From CAXMST01 sp964196325 (lineage in GTDB: Bacteria > Actinomycetota > Thermoleophilia > Solirubrobacterales > 70-9), in the NCBI GenBank assembly GCA_964196325.1, contig CAXMST010000072.1:1-61896 (forward strand): a stretch of 61,896 nt of DNA, in the 5' to 3' direction. Each line of letters opens with the position of its first letter. Positions within the stretch are counted from its first letter, which is position 1. The translations under genes were made by a program, and so were the position numbers. Of the stretch, positions 1-7,719 are shown piece by piece. Below the pieces are notes generated by a model. The model made no database searches and was not told the DNA's origin. It saw only the letters and a program-made list of their open reading frames with translations.

Positions 1-377
1 GGTGTAGATCGTTGCGAGCAGCCGCATCGGGAACAGGGCCGGGCCGGTGGTAACCCGGGTCAGAGCGATGATCAGGCCGAGGATCAGGATCGCGATCTCG
101 GCGATCAAGAAGACCCGGATGTCGAGCCAGAACGCCTTGAGCAGATCGGGGAAGGACTCTTTGAAGACCTCCCACGAGAGAAAGGTGCGCTGCACGTCCT
201 CCCAGCCGGGGCTCGTGAGCACCGCGACGCTGAGGCCCCCGATCACGATCACCGTGGAGGTGATCGCGATCAGCAGGCCGCGGCGATCGGCGCGGCGCCG
301 GGCCTCGGCGCGTTCAGCCCGACGATCCGCCCGGCCAGCGGCCGCGGCGGATTCGGCTTTCCCTGAGGAAGCCGGTT
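1..377 (-). CDS. Amino-acid ABC transporter permease (HisM family), partial
   Basis: Partial gene running off the left edge, read on the minus strand directly after the binding-protein gene. The visible N-terminal part has a charged, Ala/Arg-rich cytoplasmic segment, a first membrane helix (GLLIAITSTVIVIGGLSVAV), a periplasmic loop with WEVFKESFPDLLKAFWLDI, and a second helix (IAEIAILILGLIIALTRV). This is the usual start of HisM-type polar amino-acid permeases that pair with family 3 binding proteins. The start is unresolved: the frame has no ATG, GTG or TTG between its upstream stop (inside the binding-protein gene) and the first helix, only a CTG, so a rare start or a sequence error is possible. 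Translation is probably coupled to the upstream gene. Confidence 0.75.
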
Positions 378-1265
378 CTACTCCAGAACCGGTGCTTGGG
401 CTGCGTCGCTGATCCAGACCCTCGTGATCTCCTCCAGCTCCCCGGAGTCGCGGAGCTCATCGACGGCGGCGGAGACGCAATCGGTCAGGGGCGAGTCGAG
501 CCCCAGCAGCGCTCCCCACTCATCGCCGCCCGGCGCCGGGAACTGCCCGACGATCTCACCCTTCGGTACCTGCACGGCGGTCAGGAAGAACGCGGTCGGG
601 ACATCGACGACGATCGCGTCGACCTGACCCTGCTTGAGCGCCGTGACCACGTCGTTGGAGGTGTCGAACACCTGCGGGGCGCTGCTCGGGGCGATCGAGG
701 CGTCGACCGCCTCGAGGCTGGTGGTCCCGATCTGCACGCCGATCGTCGCATCGGCGAAGTCGGCGAGGCTGGTCGCGTCCTCGAATCCCGATCCCTTCAG
801 GGCGACCAGAGCCTGGTCGGCCGTGTAGTAGGGGGAGGAGAAGTCAACGGCCTCCGAGCGCTTCGGCGTGATCGAGATCTGGTTGACGTCGAAGTCGAAG
901 TCCTTCGGCCCGGGTCGGTAGGAGGAGTTGAACGGCTCCACGACCCACTCCACCTGGTCGGCGCCGAACCCGAGCTGCTCGGCGATCGCGAAGGCGACGG
1001 CGCTCTCGAAGCCCATCCCGTTGGTGGGGTCGTCATCCTCGAAGTAGGGTGGGAAGGCGGGTGAGTCCGTGGCGACGGTCAGGGTTCCGGATTGCAGCGT
1101 CTCGAGGCTGTCTGCCTGGCAGTTGTCCAATGAGACCGCGGCGGTGGTGGCGCTCTCGTCGGTACTGGTGTTGTCGCCGTCGTCGTCACCGCAGGCGGCC
1201 ACGGCGAAAGCCAGTGCTGCAAAGACCAGCGCGATCAGGGGCCAGCGGACAGTTGGGGTGCGCAT
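378..1265 (-). CDS. Amino-acid ABC transporter substrate-binding lipoprotein (family 3)
   Basis: A 295-residue extracytoplasmic solute-binding protein. It has an N-terminal lipoprotein signal with lipobox AVAAC (Cys25) followed by an acidic Asp/Ser/Thr linker. The mature part has family 3 features: TLTVATDSPAFPPYFE near the start, GFESAVAFAIAEQLG, and a later ATIGVQIGTTSLE segment. Such proteins deliver polar amino acids to HisM/HisQ permeases, and the next gene downstream is such a permease. The ligand cannot be read from sequence. The ATG is preceded by a purine-rich GAGACGAGG. It is divergent from the acyl-CoA dehydrogenase genes across about 157 bases. Confidence 0.88.
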   Translation of the reverse strand: MRTPTVRWPLIALVFAALAFAVAACGDDDGDNTSTDESATTAAVSLDNCQADSLETLQSGTLTVATDSPAFPPYFEDDDPTNGMGFESAVAFAIAEQLGFGADQVEWVVEPFNSSYRPGPKDFDFDVNQISITPKRSEAVDFSSPYYTADQALVALKGSGFEDATSLADFADATIGVQIGTTSLEAVDASIAPSSAPQVFDTSNDVVTALKQGQVDAIVVDVPTAFFLTAVQVPKGEIVGQFPAPGGDEWGALLGLDSPLTDCVSAAVDELRDSGELEEITRVWISDAAQAPVLE

Positions 1266-1422
1266 AGGAAAACCTCGTCTCTCGGGTACGACGGCGGAAG
1301 CGAAATCCTAGATGGTTGGGTGCATCTCCGCACCCTCGCCGAGCGACGGCCCGCCACTCGGAGAGCGGAAAGCCCGCCCGCTGCGGTCTCTGCCACCCTG
1401 CCGTCATCAAGGAACCGGTGAG
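1266..1422. promoter_or_regulatory. Divergent promoter region with a small hairpin
   Basis: This region separates the binding-protein gene (minus) from the acyl-CoA dehydrogenase pair (plus). It holds a perfect 6-bp hairpin, GGGTGC-ATCTCC-GCACCC, at 1318-1335, and a TAGATG hexamer at about 1309 that could be a plus-strand -10 box. The rest is GC-rich and partly self-complementary. No known riboswitch could be matched with confidence. Confidence 0.3.
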
Positions 1423-2592
1423 ATGAAGAGGTCTGAACAAGCCAGCGGCCGAGATGCCTCAGAGGGCGCGCGGCAGCGCCGCGCGGCCCGCCACGACGGA
1501 TTCGACCTGACCCCGAGCGACGAGCAGCGGATGATCCTCGACGCGTTCGGCGATTTCGCCGAATCGCGCCTACGTGCGGCGGCGAGCGAGGCCGATGCCG
1601 AAAGCGGCGCAGCGCAGGCACTGATCGTTGAGGGGCACGAGCTCGGGCTCTCGGCCCTCGGCGTCCCGACCGCTCTCGGGGGCGCATTCGAGGAGCGCTC
1701 GGCTGTGACAAACGTCCTGGTCGGCGAGGCGCTTGCGCACGGCGACCTCGGCCTGGCTGTGGCTCTGCTGGCGCCCGCGGCGGTGAGCACGGCCATCAGC
1801 CTCTGGGGGGACGCGGGCCAGCAGGGCGCCTACCTGCCCTCGTTTACAGGCGAGCGCCCGCCCGCGGCGGCCCTGGCGCTGCTCGAGCCGCGCGCCCTCT
1901 TCGATCCACTGGCGCTGAGCACGATGGCCCGCCGCTCCGGCACGGATTTCGTCCTCGACGGCAGCAAGGCCCTCGTCCCGCGGGCAGCCGAGGCTGAACT
2001 GCTGGTCATCGGTGCTGAGCTCGGGGGCAGCGGTCCGGCCCTGTTCATCGTCGAGGCGCCGGCCGCCGGGACTCGGCTCGAATCCGAGCCGGAGCCGGCG
2101 ATGGGGGTTCGCGCCGCGGCCACGGGCCGCGTCACGCTTGACGGGCTACGTCTGCCAGGGGCGGCATTGCTGGCCCAGGGCGAGGCCTACGCGGACTGCG
2201 TCCGGCTCGGGCGGCTGGGCTGGTGTGCGCTGGCCTGCGGCACGGCGAAGGCGGTCCTCGACCACCTGATCCCCTACGTCAACGAGCGCCATGCTTTCGG
2301 CGAACCGATCAGCCATCGCCAAGCGGTCGCCTTCACGATCTCGAACATCGCGATCGAGGCGGAGGGCATGCGGCTCGCGACGCTGAGGGCGGCGGGGCTC
2401 GCCGACCGCGGCGAGCCGTTCGCCCGTGAGGTCGCCCTCGCGCGACAGCTGTGCGGGGCCAAGGGCATGCAGATCGGCTCCGACGGCGTGCAGATGCTCG
2501 GCGGACACGGGTTCACGAAGGAGCACCCCGAGGAGCGCTGGTATCGCGATCTGCGGGCCGCGGCTCTGATGGAAGGGGCGCTGCTGGTCTGA
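1423..2592 (+). CDS. Acyl-CoA dehydrogenase, subunit-like (first of a pair)
   Basis: A 389-residue acyl-CoA dehydrogenase-family flavoprotein. The start at ATG 1423 follows AAGGAACCGGTGAG; an earlier in-frame ATG at 1312 would only add promoter-derived sequence. Family features are the N-terminal DEQRMILDAFGDFAESRL helix, the middle beta domain, and a C-terminal helical domain with RHAFGEPISHRQAVAF and QMLGGHGFTKEHPEERWYRDLR. The protein stops at MEGALLV, just after the position where most relatives have YEGTxxI, so a Glu is kept but the usual tail is missing. Its stop overlaps the ATG of the next dehydrogenase gene (TGATG), implying coupled synthesis and probably one hetero-oligomeric enzyme. 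The substrate is unknown. Confidence 0.85.
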   Translation: MKRSEQASGRDASEGARQRRAARHDGFDLTPSDEQRMILDAFGDFAESRLRAAASEADAESGAAQALIVEGHELGLSALGVPTALGGAFEERSAVTNVLVGEALAHGDLGLAVALLAPAAVSTAISLWGDAGQQGAYLPSFTGERPPAAALALLEPRALFDPLALSTMARRSGTDFVLDGSKALVPRAAEAELLVIGAELGGSGPALFIVEAPAAGTRLESEPEPAMGVRAAATGRVTLDGLRLPGAALLAQGEAYADCVRLGRLGWCALACGTAKAVLDHLIPYVNERHAFGEPISHRQAVAFTISNIAIEAEGMRLATLRAAGLADRGEPFAREVALARQLCGAKGMQIGSDGVQMLGGHGFTKEHPEERWYRDLRAAALMEGALLV

Positions 2593-3800
2593 TGCCGATC
2601 TCGCTCGAGCTATCAGAGGCGCTGCGCGGGCTACAGGCCCAGGCAAACCAGGTCGCGACCCACGTTCTGCGGCCGATCTCGCGCAAGTACGACCTCGCTG
2701 AACACACGTATCCGGAGGAGCTCGACGCGCTCGCCGACCTGATCGACGGCAGGGACAACTCAGGCGCCGGCGCCGATGCCGGCGCCGACGATGGGGCCGC
2801 GGCGGGCAGTGAGCGAGGCGGCGGTGACGGCGCCAACATGGCGGCGGTCGTCGGCATCGCCGAGATGTGCTGGGGGGATGTCGGCCTGTTGCTCTCGCTG
2901 CCGCGCCAGGGTCTGGGCAACTCGGCGATCGCGGCGGTCGCGAGCGACGAGCAGCGCGAGCGCTTCGCCGGCAGCTGGGCCGCGATGGCGATCACGGAGC
3001 CCGACGCGGGCTCGGATTCCGCGGCGATCCGGACAACAGCGGTCCTCGACGGCGACGAGTACGTGCTCAACGGCGAGAAGATCTACGTGACGGCGGGGGA
3101 GCGAGCCAACCTGATCGTGGTCTGGGCGAGCGTCGACCCCGAGCTCGGCCGGGCGGCGATCAAGTCGTTCGTGGTCGAGCGTGACAACCCGGGCCTGCGG
3201 CTCGATCGGCTCGAGCACAAGCTCGGGATCAAGGCCTCCGACACGGCGAACTTCACCTTGACGGACTGCCGGGTCCCGAAGGAGAACCTGCTTGGCAATC
3301 CCGAGATCGACACCAGCATGTCGTTCGCCGGGGTGATGAAGACCTTCGACAACACCAGGCCTCTGGTCGCCGGGATGGCGGTCGGCCTCGCCCGCGCCTG
3401 CTTGGAGGAGACCCGGCGACTGCTCGCCGAGCAGGGCATCGAGGTCGACTACGACCGTCCGGCCAAGGTCCAGAGCGCGGCTTCGGCTGAGCTGCTGGAG
3501 CTCGAGGCGGACCACGAGGCGGCGCGCCTGCTGACGCTGGAGGCGGCGTGGATGGCCGACAACCGCAAACCGAACTCGGTCGAGGCCTCGATGTCGAAGG
3601 CGAAGGCCGGCCGCGCGGCCACTGATATAGCGCTGCGCTGCGTGGCCCTCTGCGGCGCCGCCGGGTACGGGGAGAGCGAGCTGCTCGAGAAGTGGGCGCG
3701 CGACGCCAAGATTCTCGACATCTTCGAAGGCACCCAGCAGATCCAACTCCTGATCATCGCCCGCCAGCTGCTCGGCAAGAGCTCGGCCGAGTTGATCTGA
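2592..3800 (+). CDS. Acyl-CoA dehydrogenase, catalytic subunit-like (second of a pair)
   Basis: A 402-residue acyl-CoA dehydrogenase. Clear motifs are AITEPDAGSDSAAIRTTA (FAD/substrate region), VLNGEKIYVT, and near the C-terminus FEGTQQIQLLIIARQLLG, with catalytic-type Glu379. The first base of the ATG is the last base of the preceding gene's stop. Residues about 53-82 are a low-complexity Gly/Ala/Asp/Ser run placed where helices of the N-terminal domain normally connect; it is not seen in most family members. It presumably oxidises an acyl-CoA with electrons passed to ETF. Adjacent paired dehydrogenase genes are known in actinobacteria to form heterotetramers acting on steroid side-chain CoA esters; applying that here is inference. 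Confidence 0.88.
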   Translation: MPISLELSEALRGLQAQANQVATHVLRPISRKYDLAEHTYPEELDALADLIDGRDNSGAGADAGADDGAAAGSERGGGDGANMAAVVGIAEMCWGDVGLLLSLPRQGLGNSAIAAVASDEQRERFAGSWAAMAITEPDAGSDSAAIRTTAVLDGDEYVLNGEKIYVTAGERANLIVVWASVDPELGRAAIKSFVVERDNPGLRLDRLEHKLGIKASDTANFTLTDCRVPKENLLGNPEIDTSMSFAGVMKTFDNTRPLVAGMAVGLARACLEETRRLLAEQGIEVDYDRPAKVQSAASAELLELEADHEAARLLTLEAAWMADNRKPNSVEASMSKAKAGRAATDIALRCVALCGAAGYGESELLEKWARDAKILDIFEGTQQIQLLIIARQLLGKSSAELI

Positions 3801-3826
3801 GTCGCGCGTTGCAACTTTCCGTGACG

Positions 3827-3832
3827 TAGGCT
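3827..3832 (+). promoter_or_regulatory. TAGGCT -10 box, leaderless type
   Basis: TAGGCT lies 7 bases before the ATG at 3840, within TGACGTAGGCT. Transcription starting 6-8 bases downstream would begin at or next to the start codon. No good -35 is visible at 17-bp spacing. Confidence 0.55.
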
Positions 3833-3839
3833 GGCCGCG

Positions 3840-4556
3840 ATGAGGTCCACCGGCGGCAAGGTCGAGATCGGCGCGATCATCGGTGACACGATCGACGTCT
3901 ACCGCGACCACTACGGCCCCCTGATCGGGGTCTCGGCCGCGGTCTTCGTCGTCGTCGGCATCCTGCAGGCGGCGCTCTACGCGGACGGCCGCACCGGCTC
4001 GATCTTGATCGGCTCGTTCATCAGTCTGCTCGGGGCCACCCTCTACACGGGCTTCGTGGTCAAGCTCGTCGAGGACGTCCGAGACGGACGCCGCGACTTC
4101 ACGGTCCGCGAGCTTTTCAGCAGCGCCGCGGCGGTGATCGGCAGCCTGCTGGTCAACGGCATCCTCAAGGGGATCGCGGTAGTGATCGGCCTGGTCCTGC
4201 TGATTGCTCCGGGGCTGTGGTTGCTGACGATCTGGGCCGTGACCGCTCCGGTGATCGTGATCGAGCGGGTCGGCGGCATCGCGGCCTTCGGGCGCAGCGT
4301 CGAGCTCGTCCGAGGTCGTGGCTGGGACGTGTTTGGGGTTGTCGTCGTCAGCTTCGTGATCACCATCGCGATTGCCTTCGTCTTCGGCCTGATCGGCGCG
4401 CCCCTCGGCAGCGGCGGCCAGATCGCGGCAGGCACGATCGGCAGCATTCTCGCCGCCCCGATCACGGCCCTGGTCGCCGCGATCCTCTACTTCCAGCTGG
4501 TCGCGGCCGGCTCCGAAGAGGGCCTTGACGACCAGGAGCCGGCTCCCACCTACTGA
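3840..4556 (+). CDS. Multi-pass membrane protein (YciC/GDPD-membrane-domain-like)
   Basis: A 238-residue integral membrane protein with about six hydrophobic segments, including LIGVSAAVFVVVGILQAALY, AVVIGLVLLIAPGLWLLTIW and FGVVVVSFVITIAIAFVFGL. The pattern IGAIIGDTIDVYRDHYGPLI, then WLLTIWAVTAPVIVIE, then AFGRSVELVRGRGWDVFG matches a widespread family of uncharacterised proteins related to the membrane domain of some glycerophosphodiester phosphodiesterases. No catalytic residues are evident. A likely leaderless promoter sits just before the ATG. It stands alone between the dehydrogenase pair and the cell-wall hydrolase. Function unknown. Confidence 0.75.
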   Translation: MRSTGGKVEIGAIIGDTIDVYRDHYGPLIGVSAAVFVVVGILQAALYADGRTGSILIGSFISLLGATLYTGFVVKLVEDVRDGRRDFTVRELFSSAAAVIGSLLVNGILKGIAVVIGLVLLIAPGLWLLTIWAVTAPVIVIERVGGIAAFGRSVELVRGRGWDVFGVVVVSFVITIAIAFVFGLIGAPLGSGGQIAAGTIGSILAAPITALVAAILYFQLVAAGSEEGLDDQEPAPTY

Positions 4557-4626
4557 GAGCGGGCCTCGGCGGGCGTCACAGATTCCCTGCATCTGTACCG
4601 GATCCTGCATGATTGTGAGCAGTTCC

Positions 4627-4654
4627 TTGCAATGTGCCTGCGACCCACTAACGT
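4627..4654 (+). promoter_or_regulatory. Promoter of the NlpC/P60 gene
   Basis: TTGCAA (4627-4632) and TAACGT (4649-4654) are separated by 16 bases, a reasonable sigma-70-type pair. The predicted mRNA start near 4661 leaves a roughly 30-base leader with a G-rich stretch (GGGGGGATC) before the ATG at 4692. Confidence 0.5.
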
Positions 4655-4691
4655 GCGCCTACCTCCTCGGGCCCGGGCCGGGGGGATCGCC

Positions 4692-5906
4692 ATGCGCAGT
4701 TCCCACTCACCCTCACGGATCGCTGCGCTGCGCTGCGCGGCCGCCTCGGTCGCGACCCTCGCGGCGCTGCTCTGGTCGCTGACAGGCCCCACGCCCCAGG
4801 CATTCGGCCAGGGCACCGCGGAGCAGCTCGACCGGGTGCGCGACAGGCAGAGCAGGCTCGCCGAGCAGCTGCGTTCGCAGAACTCGGCGGTCGATCAGCT
4901 GATCGGGCAGGTCTCCGCCGCGCGGGCCGCTGAGCAGGAGGTCGTCGCCGAGCTCGCCGAGCGCCAGGCGGAGTTGGATCGCACCGAGAAGGAACTGAAG
5001 AGCGGGCGGACCCGCCTCGCTGAGCTGCGCCAGGAGCTGGCGGACGCCAGCGAGGAGCTCGAGGAGATGTTGGTCTCGATCTACCGTTCGGGCTCCCCTG
5101 ACCTCGCGGCCCTCTTGTTGGAGTCGTCGGATCTCGAGGATTTCGGGACGCGCAACGAGTACCTCGAGCGGCTCGAGAGCTACCAGTCGTCGGTCGTCGA
5201 CCGGGCGCGGTCGCTGGGCGAGCAGGCCGAGGGCCTGGTCGCCAAGCTCGCCGCCGATCAGGAGCGGGTCGCGGCCGCAAGGGACAAGATCGCCGGTCGC
5301 CGTGACGAGCTCGCCGCCAACCGGGCCGAGCTCGAGACCCAGGAGGCGTCGCTGACGGCGGCCCGCAAGGAGCGACGCCAGGCGCTTGCCTCGCTTGGCG
5401 ATCGCGAGCAGCGTCTTGTGCAGGAGCTGGCAGCCCCGGCCGCGCCGGCGGCCGTAGCCGGCCCCACCGCTCCCACCGAGCCGACGCCGGCACCGGCCCC
5501 CGGGCAGGGTGCGAAGCTCGACTCGTCCGGCAACGCGATTGCGCCCGCGGGCGCGCCGGCCGCCGTAGTGGCGGCAATCGAGGCGGCCAACGAGATCTCC
5601 GACCGGCCCTACCTGTGGGGTGGTGGCCACGGCTCCTTCGATGCCTCCGGCTACGACTGCTCGGGCGCGGTCAGCTACGCGCTCAACGGGGCCGGGTTGC
5701 TCTCGAGCCCGCTGGACTCGACCGGGTTCACCTTCTGGGGCTCGTCCGGGGCCGGACGCTGGATCACGGTCAACGCCCATTCTGGTCACGCCTATGCCGT
5801 GATTGCCGGTCTCCGTTGGGACACCTCCGGCGGTGCCGGCCCCCGCTGGCACGCCGACGCGCGCAGCCCCGCGGGCTTCGTCGCACGCCACCCCAGCGGC
5901 CTCTGA
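4692..5906 (+). CDS. Secreted coiled-coil NlpC/P60 peptidoglycan hydrolase (CwlO/RipA-like)
   Basis: A 404-residue protein with a signal peptide ending near AFGQ (about residue 38). A long Glu/Arg/Leu/Ala-rich coiled coil covers about residues 40-240, followed by a Pro/Ala linker and a C-terminal NlpC/P60-like domain. In that domain YDCSGAVSYAL carries the catalytic Cys (about 323) and SGHAYAVIAG the His (about 366). The layout is that of CwlO, RipA and PcsB-type D,L-endopeptidases, whose coiled coil is often held by FtsEX; no ftsEX is adjacent. ATG 4692 was chosen because the signal peptide begins there; an earlier ATG at 4632 lies inside the promoter. Confidence 0.85.
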   Translation: MRSSHSPSRIAALRCAAASVATLAALLWSLTGPTPQAFGQGTAEQLDRVRDRQSRLAEQLRSQNSAVDQLIGQVSAARAAEQEVVAELAERQAELDRTEKELKSGRTRLAELRQELADASEELEEMLVSIYRSGSPDLAALLLESSDLEDFGTRNEYLERLESYQSSVVDRARSLGEQAEGLVAKLAADQERVAAARDKIAGRRDELAANRAELETQEASLTAARKERRQALASLGDREQRLVQELAAPAAPAAVAGPTAPTEPTPAPAPGQGAKLDSSGNAIAPAGAPAAVVAAIEAANEISDRPYLWGGGHGSFDASGYDCSGAVSYALNGAGLLSSPLDSTGFTFWGSSGAGRWITVNAHSGHAYAVIAGLRWDTSGGAGPRWHADARSPAGFVARHPSGL

Positions 5907-5917
5907 GTCCGCCTCGG

Positions 5918-5923
5918 TAGGCT
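5918..5923 (+). promoter_or_regulatory. TAGGCT -10 box before the glyoxalase gene
   Basis: TAGGCT ends 6 bases before the ATC at 5930, the same geometry as the TAGNNT boxes next to ATG or GTG starts elsewhere in the window. It supports initiation at 5930 on a leaderless message. Confidence 0.5.
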
Positions 5924-5929
5924 GGGCGC

Positions 5930-6310
5930 ATCGCTGAGCTGATCCACACCTGCTACCGGGTGCTCGACCTCGAGCGCTCCGTCGCCTTCTACGAGAAGCT
6001 CGGCTTCGAGGAGCGCAGGCGGCTGCCGATCGGCGAGGAGGCGACCAACTGCTTCCTCGGCTTGCCGGGTGACGGGCCCGAGCTCGAGTTGACCTACAAC
6101 CACGGCGTCGATCAGCCTTACGAGATCGGCGCCGGCTACGGCCACGTCGCGATCGCCGTGGGGGACCTCGACGGCGCCCTGGCCGAGCTCGCCAAGCTCG
6201 GGATCGAGCCGGAGCGGGCTCCCTACACAATCCGCGATGGCGGCTCCCGCCTCTGTTTCGTGCGCGATCCGGACGGCTACCGGATCGAGCTGATCGAACG
6301 CGGTGGCTGA
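5930..6310 (+). CDS. Lactoylglutathione lyase-like (glyoxalase I, VOC family), apparent ATC start
   Basis: A single-module VOC protein of about 126 residues. The four metal-ligand positions of glyoxalase I are present: His in LIHTCYR, Glu in ELELTYNHG, His in GYGHVAIAV and Glu in YRIELIE. The first ATG/GTG in frame is GTG 5960, but starting there would remove the LIHT metal ligand and the first beta strand. Reading from ATC 5930 gives (M)AELIHTCYRV, the usual family N-terminus, and an in-frame TAG at 5918 prevents any longer start. The gene therefore either uses a rare ATC start or carries an ATG-to-ATC change. Expected role: methylglyoxal or related thiol-adduct detoxification. Confidence 0.75.
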   Translation: MAELIHTCYRVLDLERSVAFYEKLGFEERRRLPIGEEATNCFLGLPGDGPELELTYNHGVDQPYEIGAGYGHVAIAVGDLDGALAELAKLGIEPERAPYTIRDGGSRLCFVRDPDGYRIELIERGG

Positions 6311-6329
6311 GCGGAATCACGATTCCTGT

Positions 6330-6335
6330 TAGGGT
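6330..6335 (+). promoter_or_regulatory. TAGGGT -10 box, leaderless type
   Basis: TAGGGT lies 7 bases before the GTG start of the P450 gene (6343); there is no Shine-Dalgarno sequence in between. Confidence 0.5.
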
Positions 6336-6342
6336 TGCGGCG

Positions 6343-7686
6343 GTGGGCACAGCCAAGTCCTCATCGTTGCCCCCGGGCCCGCGGATGCCAAAGGCGCTGC
6401 AGACGCTTGGCTGGTGGACGCGGCCGACCGCCTTCATCGACCGCTGCCGGGCACGCTACGGGCGCCGCTTCACGATTCGGATGCTGGCGATGAAGCCGTT
6501 CGTGCTGATCTCCGACCCCGACGAGATCAAGCAGATCTTCACCGCCCCCGCCGACGTCCTCCATCCCGGTGAGGGGGCCCGCATCCTGGAGCCGATCATC
6601 GGCGCGAACTCCGTGATCCTGCTCGACGAGGCCAGGCACATGCAGCAGAAGAAGCTGGTCCTGCCGGCCTTCCGCGGCAAGCGCATGGAGGCGCTGAGCG
6701 AAGTCGTCGCCGAGGTCGCGGTTGAGGAGATCGAGAGCTGGCCCCGCGACCGGACCCTGCCCCTGCATCCCCGCCTGCAGAGCCTGACCATGGAGGTGAT
6801 CCTCGCCGTCATCTTCGGCCTGCGCACCGGCGAGCGCCTCGAGCAGCTGCGGGCGGCGCTGACCGAGATGCTCGAATTCGGCCTGAGCCCGCTGAGCCTG
6901 ATGCCCCCGGCACAGCGTGCCCCGTTTGGCCGCGGGCCGTGGGCGCGGTTCGTCAAGGCCCGGGGCCGGGCGGACGAGCTGATCTATGCAGAGATCGCCG
7001 AGCGTCGCGAGCACGGGGTCGAGCACGGGGGCAACGAGATGATCGCCACCCTGCTCGGTGCCGAGCACGAGGACGGCACGGCGATGTCGGATCTCGAGGT
7101 CCGCGACGAGCTCATGACCCTGCTTGTCGCCGGTCATGAGACCACCGCGACCGAGTTGGCCTGGGCGGTCGAGCGGTTGGCGCGCGAGCCCGAGGTGCTC
7201 TCGACCCTGGTCGCCGCGGTCGACGACGACGACGGCGAGCCCTACCTGACCGCCGTGATCCGCGAAACACTTCGACATCGCCCGGTCCTCACTAGCGCGG
7301 CCCCGCGCTCGGTCAAGAAGCCGATTGAGATCGGTGGAGTCAGCTACGCGCCCGGCGTCGATCTGCTTGCCAGTGCCTGGCTCGTCCATCACGACCCCGA
7401 CATCTACCCCGAGCCGTATGCCTTCCGGCCCGAGCGCTTCCTCGATTCGGAGCCCGGGACCTATACCTGGATCCCGTTCGGGGGCGGCCGCAGGCGCTGC
7501 ATCGGCGCCAGCTTCGCGATGCTCGAGATGGCAATCGTCCTACGCGAGCTCCTGCGACGGGTCGAGATCCGCGGCGGCGAGGCGCCCGAGTTGGCGATCC
7601 GCCGTGCGATCACCGTGACCCCAGGTCGCGGCGCCGAGGCCGCTCTGCGCGAGCGGGCCGTTGACCAGGTTCCGAGCGGCGCCTGA
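6343..7686 (+). CDS. Cytochrome P450
   Basis: A 447-residue soluble bacterial P450. Visible motifs are the Pro-rich LPPGPRMP start, the I-helix oxygen-binding motif AGHETT (from residue about 263), the K-helix ExxR in RETLRHRP (Glu308, Arg311), the FRPERF meander, and the heme-binding FGGGRRRCIG with thiolate ligand Cys386. With heme and a ferredoxin or similar reductase it should carry out monooxygenation; no redox partner gene is next to it and the substrate is not predictable. The GTG start at 6343 follows a -10-like TAGGGT with no leader, and the protein begins MGTAKSSSLPPGPR as expected for a soluble form. It is convergent with the MBL gene. Confidence 0.93.
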   Translation: MGTAKSSSLPPGPRMPKALQTLGWWTRPTAFIDRCRARYGRRFTIRMLAMKPFVLISDPDEIKQIFTAPADVLHPGEGARILEPIIGANSVILLDEARHMQQKKLVLPAFRGKRMEALSEVVAEVAVEEIESWPRDRTLPLHPRLQSLTMEVILAVIFGLRTGERLEQLRAALTEMLEFGLSPLSLMPPAQRAPFGRGPWARFVKARGRADELIYAEIAERREHGVEHGGNEMIATLLGAEHEDGTAMSDLEVRDELMTLLVAGHETTATELAWAVERLAREPEVLSTLVAAVDDDDGEPYLTAVIRETLRHRPVLTSAAPRSVKKPIEIGGVSYAPGVDLLASAWLVHHDPDIYPEPYAFRPERFLDSEPGTYTWIPFGGGRRRCIGASFAMLEMAIVLRELLRRVEIRGGEAPELAIRRAITVTPGRGAEAALRERAVDQVPSGA

Positions 7687-7719
7687 GCCCCGAGAGCCCG
7701 AAGGGGCGGCTCGGCCCGC

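Noticed and set aside
1312..1422. Possible cobalamin-like riboswitch before the acyl-CoA dehydrogenase genes
   Set aside because: CCGCCACT and CTGCCGTCATC recall parts of cobalamin riboswitches, but the order, spacing and B12-box core do not fit, and the downstream genes are not typical targets.
2760..4610. 616-codon open frame on the minus strand opposite the acyl-CoA dehydrogenase and membrane protein genes
   Set aside because: Long antisense frames are expected at this GC content; its translation is Arg/Asp/Gln-rich with no domain, and the plus-strand genes are well supported.
7687..7719. Rho-independent terminator between the P450 and MBL genes
   Set aside because: CCGAGAGCC/GGCTCGG pairs only with a bulge and no U tract follows on either strand.
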